Source: Sclerotiophoma versabilis
Taxonomy: Eukaryota; Ascomycota; Dothideomycetes; Pleosporales; Didymellaceae
Length of the DNA: 64,000 bases
NCBI GenBank assembly: GCA_012274445.1
Contig: JAAROD010000081.1
Coordinates: forward strand, 62,001 to 126,000
Direction: 5' to 3'
Position 1 is the stretch's first letter. The number at the start of each line of letters is the position of its first letter. A program made the position numbers and the translations under genes. Of this stretch, positions 56,267 to 64,000 are shown one piece after another. Under the pieces are notes generated by a model. It saw only the letters and a list, made by a program, of their open reading frames with translations, had not been told where the DNA came from and searched no databases.

Positions 56267-57379
56267 ATGTCCTACTTCTTCTCTACCCCAGTCGACATCG
56301 ACATCGTCCTCGAGGACCTGGACGACCGCTCTGCCGTCGACGTCAAGCTTGACAAGAACCGCAAAGAGAAGGTGCCATTGTATCTTGATGGCGAGTCTGT
56401 CAAGGGACAGGTCACGGTCAGACCCAAGGATGGCAAGCGGCTAGAGCACACAGGCATCAAGGTGCAATTCATTGGGACAATTGGTGCGTGGCCCTGTCTT
56501 CGATGCTGGCGCCTGGCGTGCTGGCAGTTGGACAGCTACGATGCTAACACAAGATGGCGCAGAGATGTTCTTCGATCGCGGAAACCACCACGAATTCCTC
56601 TCCCTCGGCCAGGAGCTTGCGGCGCCAGGCGAACTCCAACACCCCCAGACTTTCGACTTCAACTTCAAGAACGTCGAAAAGCAGTACGAGTCGTACAACG
56701 GCATCAACGTCAAGCTGCGATACTTTGTTCGCGTGACAGTCTCGCGCCGTATGGCGGATGTGGTTAGGGAGAAGGACTTGTGGGTGTACTCTTACCGGAT
56801 ACCGCCTGAGACGAACAGCTCCATCAAGATGGACGTCGGTATTGAGGACTGTCTGCACATTGAGTTTGAGTACTCCAAGTCGAAGTACCACTTGAAAGAT
56901 GTCATTGTAGGCAGGATATACTTCCTTCTGGTGCGGTTAAAGATTAAACATATGGAACTGTCAATCATCAGGAGGGAAACAACAGGGGCAGCACCAAACC
57001 AGTACAATGAGAGCGAGACACTAGTGCGGTTCGAGATCATGGATGGCTCACCATCAAGAGGTAAGGTCCAGAACATTGTGGCGTATGCATTGGACTGATG
57101 AGACTGCAGGAGAAACAATTCCAATCAGGCTATTCCTTGGCGGGTTCGACCTCACGCCCACTTTCCGAGAGGTCAACAAGAAGTACTCAACCCGTTACTA
57201 CTTGAGCCTAGTGCTCATTGATGAAGGTGCGTGTCTTCTAGTAGCAGTCTATGTACCAAACTAACTTGCATCAAGATGCTCGAAGATACTTCAAGCAGTC
57301 CGAGATTGTTCTGTTCAGGCAAGCGCCAGAGGGCTTGACGTTGGCTCAGGAGCAGAACAAGCTCATGGCAGTACCTTGA
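56267..57379 (+). CDS. vps26: Vps26, retromer complex subunit
   Basis: Four exons: 56267-56483, 56563-57060, 57110-57226 and 57276-57379, with introns of 79, 49 and 49 nt; 311 aa. ATG lies in GCCGCCATG, a strong context. Conserved blocks: VDIDIVLEDLDDR, KVPLYLDGESVKGQVTVRPK, GKRLEHTGIKVQFIGTIE-MFFDRGNHHEF (split by intron 1), SLGQELAAPGELQHPQTFDF and VEKQYESYNGINVKLRYFVR. The C-terminal arrestin-like sheet has DVGIEDCLHIEFEYSKSKYH, VGRIYFLLVRLKIKHMELSI and GETIPIRLFLGGFDLTPTF, followed by STRYYLSLVLIDEDARRYFKQSE. It is an arrestin fold that bridges Vps35 to sorting nexins and recycles receptors from endosomes to the trans-Golgi. Length is close to yeast and animal orthologues, with a short C-tail. 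Confidence 0.97.
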
Positions 57380-58641
57380 GTACGATCGTCAACTCATGTT
57401 GCAGCTTTCAGGTACAGAGAACGGGTATAACTCTAGGCGACTTGATAACGTCAGGAACCCCGCATGCCAGAAACGAATGCACTAACCCAAGGGAGTGTGG
57501 GAAAGAGATAGCTGAGAGCTTCCCCGCATTCTAAGAGACGACCTCTTTGGACATGTAAATACAACTCCAATAATGATACCAGTACCAAAATGGCAACACG
57601 GCGAGAACTGCCAGATTCGTCGATGCTGTCACCCCACGTGTCCAAGCGTTATCACGCTAATCAGGTGCATCGGGGCACTCGGCCCAGCACGCTACGCTTC
57701 GGACTTCTTTTGTTCGGACAGTGTCCTGTCGGGAAGGACTGCCGTCGGCAGGACAGCCGTCGCCGTCGAGTTGAGCTTCCCCCATTTCGGCAATTTCTTC
57801 GGCCGTATAATACAAAAAAAAAAAAAAACGTGTGACGACGTACATTCAGCGGCTCCTCAATACACGTGCATGTTTCAATTTTGTTGTCGCGCTCCAGATT
57901 GTTGAAGTTCGTCTACGCACAGACTTGGTCACGACAGGAAGCTTCGGCTCTCCTTGGACAAGGATAAATCGTTGAAGTGAGTCAAACACCAACAATCACG
58001 ACAAGAGCTGAGTGATCGGCGATCTGTGTAAGTTCGCCACTGCACCTGAGAATGCCATTCATCGAATTCCCATAACGTTACGCCCGGCGCCGTTTATTGA
58101 GGCTCTTTTCGGGTACGCTACCCAGTGCCAAGCATCGTGAGTCGCCCGCTCACAGTTGTTCGTCGATCCAAGATTCTCAACGGCGACCACAATAAGAACA
58201 AGGAAACCCGTTCAGCCCTGGTATACCACTGCTTCAACAAGATCATGCTCACACCGCGATGCGTTCTGCCGTGCGTTGCAGCTGCTCAATCGGTCTTGCA
58301 GATGACGGATATTGGGACCACTTTTGCTTAATGATCATCACTGCGATCAGCAGAAGTTCCTGCACTCTGACAGCGCAGCCGTCGGGGCGAGTGTTAAGAA
58401 ACGGAGCACTCGCATTCTGCAGCCTATTACAGCCAGAAAAGATGGAGAAGAAAAACCAAAAGCCAACTCATTCGCTGTTGGCAGACATAGTGCGACTTTG
58501 ACCGAAAAAGGTTTCGCCGCGATGACGTCGCACATGCAATTCTCTGATTTCCCCATATTCGAGTCGCAGCTTTCCCATCTTTATTAAAGAAGCAAGCTCT
58601 TGCCGTCGTTGATCGGACAGATTAACCGCAGAGTTTTCAGC
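57380..58641. other. Intergenic between Vps26 and the aquaglyceroporin
   Basis: 1.26 kb with an A16-like run at about 57813-57828 and a TGTCCTG..CAGGACA inverted repeat (7-bp arms) at about 57720-57755. No coding ORF is convincing. Confidence 0.5.
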
Positions 58642-60619
58642 ATGGCAGAATCCCATTCTAACACGCCCGGTATGTTTCCTGCATCGATCGAGCGTCCAGC
58701 ATTGTGTGCTCCACAAGCCCCTCCTAGTGACCACATCAAGCAATGGAGCCTTATCTTTGATACTGACTGAAGAATTTTGCAGAGCCACAGGCTTACTTCG
58801 ACCAACAACCCAACAGTCAGTCTCAGCGGCCGCCTCCTCAACCGCTTTCTCGAGGCGCAGGTACTGGAGCCAGCATTGCGAGAATCAGCACATCTGGCCT
58901 TGATAGACCATACAGTCTGCAACCAGCAATCAATCGCAACAGCAGAAGACCGACAACTATGGAACGAAGTGAAACCAACCAGACAGCGGGGACGAGCGAT
59001 ACCCAAAGGCTCGAGAAGAAGCAGCAACAATTGGTAGACGTTGAAAATGAGTATTTCAAGCTTAACCCCTGGTATAACCAGCAAAAAGACAAGCCAGTCT
59101 TTGGCCTCGGCCAGCCTCTACCACACACCATGCGCCGCGGTATGTGGTGGGGCAAGAGTGATCTCAAGAAGAGGATGGAGGAGCTTCAGGCAGAACAGGA
59201 AGACCTGCAGAAAGGCATCGAGGCACGTGACGGACTAGATATGATGAAGGAGAAGGGTGAGTCTTGATGCACCTTGCAAATGACCCTAACTGATTGGCCT
59301 TTCAGAATCCGGAAATGACTCGGAAGGCTCACAAACTCCTCTAAGACCAGGACAATCCTCGCAGCCTTCCAACTCAAATCTACAGTCTTACAGTCAAGGC
59401 CGCATGCCAAATGTGCGCCGACCAACGTCCAATACTCACTCTATGGCCGGCAGGCAGCGCAACGATGATTTAGCCTCAGAACGCGCACCAATCAACGAAC
59501 ACGGTTTGAACGAGGCCAACCAGGGTAGCAATGGAAGAAACAACTTTGGTATGCAGGATGGTCTCCATCCACTCCAGGAACTTGACACCAGTGAAACAAC
59601 GCAAACGCAAAAAGAAGAGAAGGAGATCCAGAAGCGTGAACACGATGAGCAACAGGAGTACTACAACCAGTACCGTAACCCAATTGCGAGATTTCGAGCA
59701 CAATACCCTCAAGCACCTGCTGAGTTTCTTGCTGTAAGAAGACTAAAAGCCTCGATCCGACATAGCTGACCATGCCAGACATTTGTATACTTGTTCCTTG
59801 GGATAGCGGCCAATCTGTCTATCGCAACCTCGTCGGAAACCACAGGAAATTTTGAGACGCAAGCCTGGGCGTGGGGTTTCGCTGTGATGGTGGGCATCTA
59901 CCTGAGTGGTGGTGTCTCTGGTGGCCACCTCAGTCCCTGCATCACTCTTGCACTCTCGATCTTCCGCGGCTTCCCGTGGCGGATGGCGATCGTATATATA
60001 TGCATGCAGATGCTGGCCGGACTGTTTGCTGCAGGTGTAGCTTATGGGTATGCCTCTGCGCTGATTCTTTCTCCACGCCGTACTGACTTTGACTAGGCTG
60101 TATTATGATGCGATCAACTCTATGGACCCTGGGCGTACGCTCGACATAACAGGCAAGGCTCTTTTCCCCAAAGGACCCGCCTTCACAGCAACAACAGCGT
60201 TCTTCAACGACTTTGTCTTCATGGCTATTTACACCTGTGTCGCCTTCGCTCTTGGAGACGACCAAAATTCACCTCCTGGCCAAGGCATGACTGCCTTGAT
60301 CTTTGGCTTCCTAGGTTACCTGATGATGGTTTCGCTCGGTTATAATACCGGACTCGGCATCTCGCCTGCACGCGATTTGGGTCCTAGGCTCGTTGGTCTG
60401 TGGGCGGGCTACGATGCGTTCAGTGACGCATACTGGGCTTACGGTCCGTTCGGTGCTTCCACGAGCGGTGCGATTTTTGGAGGATTTATCTACGATCTGT
60501 TTGTATTTGTAGGTGGAGAATCGCCGGTCAACTACAGATGGCCAGAGAAGGGCGACATCAAGTGGAAGTGGCAGGAAAAGAAGCAGCAGACAAAAGATAA
60601 GATCCACAACGTGGCGTAG
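58642..60619 (+). CDS. Aquaglyceroporin-like MIP channel with long N-terminus and degenerate NPA boxes
   Basis: Five exons: 58642-58669, 58783-59256, 59306-59733, 59779-60047 and 60097-60619, with introns of 113, 49, 45 and 49 nt; 573 aa. The first 300 residues are cytosolic, Gln/Asn/Ser-rich and contain a charged coiled-coil stretch (LKKRMEELQAEQEDLQKGIE). The channel begins NPIARFRAQYPQAPAEFLA-TFVYLFLG, as in fungal Fps1-like and X-intrinsic aquaglyceroporins. Six helices follow, with SGGVSGGHLSPCITLAL at the first half-helix (Ser362-Pro-Cys instead of NPA) and GYNTGLGISPARDLGPRLVG at the second (Ser489-Pro-Ala instead of NPA). The D in ARD typical of glycerol facilitators is kept. Transport of glycerol or other small solutes across the plasma membrane is likely but may be altered by the missing Asn pair. 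Confidence 0.92.
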
Positions 60620-61001
60620 AGCGCGCTTGGTCTGACGGAGAGAGAAAATCAACTTTGCTACGTTCAAACAGCTTCTGTGTGTGACGTTGTGCTTGATGCC
60701 GGAAATAGGGATGAGCCTCCCCGCATCCGACCGGGAACTGGGCGCATCTCGTCCCGTCATCCCTTCCAGCGACCGACTAGATCTGACATTTCAGCAGGGC
60801 TGATCCAAAAGAACATAAAACGTTAGGCATCACACCACGATGTCTGTTCGAGGAAACACTACAGCAGAATTGTTTTGCACCTCCTCTTCCATCACTTCTC
60901 CTTGAGCCGCCACAATGCGCCGGCAATAGCTCACTAGGCTCCATGTACAGATCAGTAAACCCGCAGTCCAAACAGTAATACAAAGCAATCGGCACCTTAA
61001 C
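60620..61001. other. Intergenic
   Basis: 382 bp between two + strand genes. Nothing notable. Confidence 0.45.
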
Positions 61002-62253
61002 ATGTCGTCGGGAGGGAGTCTATCTCTAAAACCAGCCGTGGTCAAGCAGGAAGAGCCCAGCGACAATGCACCCGCAGTGGGCGTACGAGGGCGAGTCAAG
61101 CACGTTACCTGGGCATGGTTCCTGGCAACAATGTCCACCGGCGGATTCTCAATCGCACTTGCAGAAACGCCGCACAAATTCCATGGTATGCACCGAGGCG
61201 AGCACTGCAGTGTGAATGAATGGATGAATGAATGAATGACTGACTGACTTGTCCATAGGACTCCACACCATCGGTCTTGTTGTCTTCCTTCTCGACCTCT
61301 GTCTGTTTGCAATTCTGTGCAGTTGCATGCTGGCGCGGGCTGCGCTGCACTTCCAGCACTTCAAGAAGTCATTCATCTACCCAGCTGAATCCTTCTTCCT
61401 GGGCTCTTTCTTCCTCAGCATAAGCGTCATCATCGGCTGCATCCAACTCTACGGCGTCACATATGGGCCCGGCTACCCATGGCTCGTGACCACCATCAAC
61501 GTCTTGTATTGGATATACGCAGCTGTTTCGCTCCTCAACTCGCTGTTGCAGTACTACATACTCATAGCGCACAGCGCGGCGCGGCCGGTTCCCGTCCTGC
61601 CCAGCGCCTTTCTAGCCGGCTACTCGGCAATGCTGACAGGTACCATCTCCTCGCTCATCGCCAGCCACCAGCCCGCAGCCCGCGCGACGGCCATTATCGT
61701 ATCCGGCTGCGCATACCAAGGCTTCGGGTGGATCATCTCGCTCATATGCACCGCCTTCGTGGTCAAGAATCTCCTGGAAAACGGCCTGCCGCCGCCGCAT
61801 CTGCGTCCGGCTTTATTTATACCGGTCGGTGCAGGCGCATATACCATTGTAGCGCTGATCGGGCAGGCGAATGCCATACCAGAGTCGTACGGGTATTTCG
61901 CCACCCATACAGGAGCCAAAAGCACGCTGCAAACCATGGCGCTGTTCGGGGGTATTTTCCTGTGGTTATTCTCCTTCTGGATCTTTGCCCTCGCAGTGGC
62001 GGCGAATATCAGCGTCGTAGGCAAGATGCCGTTTGCGCTTACGTGGTGGGCATTTATTTTCCCCAATGTGGGATTCACGCTGTCGACCATCATGATTGGG
62101 AGGGAGCTGGGGAGCGAAGGGATACTCTGGGTAGGCAGCGTCATGGTGGCGCTCCTGGCGGCTGTTTGGTGTGTTGCGTTTGTCGGCTGCGTGCGAGCAG
62201 TGTGGCTGAAGCGCATTGTCTGGCCGGGCAAGGATGAAGATAAAGACCGGTAG
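61002..62253 (+). CDS. TDT-family anion transporter (C4-dicarboxylate/malate or sulfite, Mae1/Ssu1 type)
   Basis: Two exons, 61002-61185 and 61259-62253, with a 73-nt intron; 392 aa. A hydrophilic N-terminus (about 32 residues) leads to RVKHVTWAWFLATMSTGGFS, the opening of the voltage-dependent anion channel/TDT fold, and to ALAETPHKFHGLHTIGLVVF, in which intron 1 splits the last H-G. About ten helices are expected, including GSFFLSISVIIGCIQLYG, GYSAMLTGTISSLIASHQP, MALFGGIFLWLFSFWIFALA and TWWAFIFPNVGFTLSTIMIG. The WW-FPNVGFT block before TM9 is a family hallmark. Mae1 members move malate and other C4 acids; Ssu1 members export sulfite. The motifs do not decide. It is convergent with the SulP gene. 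Confidence 0.88.
61186..61258 (+). other. Intron with tetranucleotide repeats
   Basis: GTATGC..TAG intron that carries GAAT(G) units (GAATGAATGGATGAATGAATGAATG) followed by ACTGACTGACT; the branch site is probably inside the CTGAC repeats. Confidence 0.75.
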
Positions 62254-62890
62254 TATGGTCGAGTGATGCACATCCTCAGCATTGCGACATGTCCGCCTCG
62301 AGTTCAACAGGCATTTCGATCGGAAAACTTGACTTGAGAAGAGTCGTTGTCCTGACAAGCTCGAGTCAGCGAGCGCCTCAGAGACGAAGTATCGGAACGA
62401 GCTCACACGACCATGTCAATTGCACGGATTCCAGACAAGCATGCGACAATCTCGTGCTCTTTCTCCACCCCACACTCGAACTGGCAATTGATGAGCCGTC
62501 TTTGGATCCGTGTCTCCACCCGTGCGGCTGTTGTCTATACCGGGAGATGAAGGTCGAATGTGTGGTGTGCGACAATACGGGGAGGTTTGATGTTGAAGAA
62601 GAAAAATAAACATCTCATAGACGAAGAGTGTTGTTGTAATACGTGGAGGGGAAGGGAGAAGCATACCGATGATGTCGTCAAAAACAAGAGTGCTAAGTGG
62701 AATAAGCTACAGGGGAGTGAGAAAAGAGTACAAGAACTGAGGGATGTAGAGGTGCAACTGCTGTCGAGACAGCTAGTCAGAGTTTTGAGCACATCAGCTC
62801 AGAAGCGATTATAAAGTGCTACGAATAGTATGAGCAGATTTCAAAACGCTATGCAAGACAAAATGTACAAGATGGTCGAGCGTGCGAGCT
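62254..62890. other. Convergent 3' region
   Basis: 637 bp between facing stop codons. No coding ORF. Purine-rich around 62600-62720. Confidence 0.5.
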
Positions 62891-64000
62891 TTACGAAGAA
62901 GTAACAAGCACATAGCTTGTTATGGCGTCCATCCTCTCCTTAGTCAGCTTCAAGCCAACCTTGAGCAGTTCCCGCGCAACATCCTGATGGTCCTCCTCCA
63001 ACTGCCTGAATTTCTCTCTTGTCAGCAGCCATGCCACACTGTCATTCTCTACCGCCACAGTCCCTGTGCGGTCCGTCTCACTGAAGAAGGGAAGCTCGCC
63101 ACATGTTGTACCGGGCAAGATGACCTCGAAGAAGCTACCTTGATCAAGCTCATACTCTGCACGGAAGCGGCCCTTTTCCAGAATGTAGAAACCATCTGGA
63201 TCATCACCTCTGGAGTAGAGAAGCGAGCCAGCGGCAAGTTCGCGGCGCGAAAAGTATGGGGCAACAACGTGCCAGAAGTCCTCGTTCTTGGGTGACACGT
63301 CCTCGAAGGTCTGGAGAATAATCTTGAGAGGCTGTGCGAAATTTTTCCAACGCGAGGGTACGATTTGAGACGAGGGCACAGATTCGGTATTACTGGAAGA
63401 ATCCGGGAAGGACAGGTCGGAATTGGAGTTCTGAGATGATTCGCGCATAGTGGAGCGGGCGGCCAAGAGGCGTGCGCCGCGGCGAGGTGAGGCGAAATCG
63501 GGATTGAGCGAGCTGGGTCCGAGTGAGGATGCTGGAGAGCCGCCAGAGGGTATAGGTTCAGCACTGAGGTTCCTCGCGCCGTTGATGGACATAGGTGGGG
63601 TAATTTGACGCTTCTTGACATGCGTGCTACAGTGCCGGTGGAAGATCTCGAGGAGTTCGTTTTCGCATGACTCGAGCGCTGTGTTCAGGTCTTCGAATAC
63701 CTGGGGAGGTGGCGGGCTACCCTCGTCCTCCGCTTCGTCTAGCAAGCCGACGCTCTGTAGAGATTTTCCAACATCGTTCCCGAAAGAGACGCCAGAAAGA
63801 ATCATCTTGACGTTTTTGCTGCCGAGAATTCGGTTAATGCGCTGGAAACCCTCGCAACCCGAGAAGTCTACAGCGGTTACATGTGTGAAGTCGACAATGA
63901 TGAAGCTCACTGGCTGTTCTTCAAAGTTGTCATCATCGATCAGCGAGCGCAAGTTCTGTTCGACCGAGACAATTGTGCCAAAGAAGAGGAAGCCGCCTAG
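62891..64000 (-). CDS. SulP (SLC26)-type transporter, C-terminal STAS and cyclic-nucleotide-binding-like domains (N-terminal part outside window)
   Basis: An open minus-strand frame enters from the right edge (LGGFLFFGTIVSVEQNLRSL) and ends at 62891; 369 residues are visible, intronless. The first 110 form a STAS domain: FLFFGT, SFIIVDFTHVTAVDFSGCEG and NVKMILSGVSF, with the hydrophobic-TAVDFSG core. A Ser/Pro-rich linker (SPASSLGPSSLNPDFASPRR, STMRESSQNSNSDLSFPDSS) precedes a cNMP-binding fold: YFSRRELAAGSLLYSRGDDPDGFYILEKGRFR, then GTTCGELPFFSETDRTGTVA. The phosphate-binding FGE..A of true cAMP sites appears as CGELPFFSETDRTGTV. The SulP-STAS-cNMP layout matches the fungal group including yeast YGR125W (Vsb1, a vacuolar basic amino acid transporter). 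The membrane part lies outside, so substrate is unknown. Confidence 0.9.
   Translation of the reverse strand, partial: LGGFLFFGTIVSVEQNLRSLIDDDNFEEQPVSFIIVDFTHVTAVDFSGCEGFQRINRILGSKNVKMILSGVSFGNDVGKSLQSVGLLDEAEDEGSPPPPQVFEDLNTALESCENELLEIFHRHCSTHVKKRQITPPMSINGARNLSAEPIPSGGSPASSLGPSSLNPDFASPRRGARLLAARSTMRESSQNSNSDLSFPDSSSNTESVPSSQIVPSRWKNFAQPLKIILQTFEDVSPKNEDFWHVVAPYFSRRELAAGSLLYSRGDDPDGFYILEKGRFRAEYELDQGSFFEVILPGTTCGELPFFSETDRTGTVAVENDSVAWLLTREKFRQLEEDHQDVARELLKVGLKLTKERMDAITSYVLVTSS

Noticed and set aside
57720..57755. TGTCCTG..CAGGACA inverted repeat as a possible structured RNA
   Set aside because: Only 7-bp arms with a 20-nt loop and no further pairing; expected by chance in 64 kb.
1..64000. 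CRISPR arrays, bacterial operons, insertion sequences or prophage
   Set aside because: No spaced direct repeats of the right size and no bacterial gene; the window is intron-rich fungal DNA.

Overview
This is a 64 kb piece of nuclear chromosome from a filamentous ascomycete (Pezizomycotina). A Dothideomycete is likely from gene style, but the species cannot be fixed from sequence alone. Evidence for this: nearly every gene has spliceosomal introns of about 45-60 nt with GT..AG ends and CTAAC/CTGAC-like branch sites; there are two eukaryotic tRNA genes, one with an intron; and typical fungal proteins are present (SskB-type MAPKKK, Gid4, Mago, beta-COP, Dna2, Vps26, mitochondrial Odc carrier). 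I rebuilt exon structures by hand. Every intact model was checked for splice dinucleotides, reading phase and a total length divisible by three. There are 24 protein genes judged intact (two run off the window ends), one uncharacterised ORF gene whose 5' structure is uncertain, one probable pseudogene and two tRNAs. Layout: 1-5.3 kb holds a truncated 2OG-Fe(II) oxygenase divergent from a pantothenate/allantoate-type MFS permease, then a pyridoxal-reductase-like aldo/keto reductase. 5.7-9.8 kb holds a three-finger GLI/Iec1-like C2H2 protein, an unnamed four-helix membrane protein that starts with a 6-nt coding exon, and an alkaline ceramidase with a 13-nt microexon. 9.8-12.5 kb is gene-poor and AT-rich, with tRNA-Pro(AGG) and a possible LTR relic. 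12.5-26.3 kb holds a sugar transporter, a GNAT acetyltransferase, the HOG-pathway MAPKKK, a DHA1 drug/polyamine MFS pump and the 2-oxodicarboxylate carrier. 27-34 kb holds Dna2 and an uncharacterised Ser/Arg-rich protein. 35-40 kb is an accessory block: an FHS-like MFS transporter, a decayed rhodopsin/Pth11-like membrane protein and a secreted FAD-linked oxidase. 40.8-48.4 kb is a dense housekeeping block: Trm8, Gid4, Mago nashi and beta-COP. 49-64 kb holds a secreted histidine acid phosphatase, initiator tRNA-Met, long-chain-base kinase, gluconokinase, Vps26, an aquaglyceroporin with degenerate NPA boxes, a TDT-family anion transporter and the C-terminal part of a SulP-STAS-cNMP protein. How the genes relate: most are independent housekeeping genes, not an operon-like system. 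Themes that recur are membrane transport (eight transporters or channels), sphingolipid turnover (ceramidase and LCB kinase), osmotic stress (SskB, and a glycerol-channel-like MIP) and vesicle traffic (beta-COP, Vps26). The only stretch that looks like a specialised accessory locus is 34.9-39.9 kb. I found no convincing wholly new multi-gene system. The most unusual single observations are the aquaporin with Asn-to-Ser changes in both NPA boxes, the acid phosphatase with HE in place of HD, the GC-AG intron in the FAD oxidase, very small coding exons of 6, 11 and 13 nt, and two inverted triple ACGCGA arrays on either side of the Odc gene, one of them in the Odc/Dna2 promoter.
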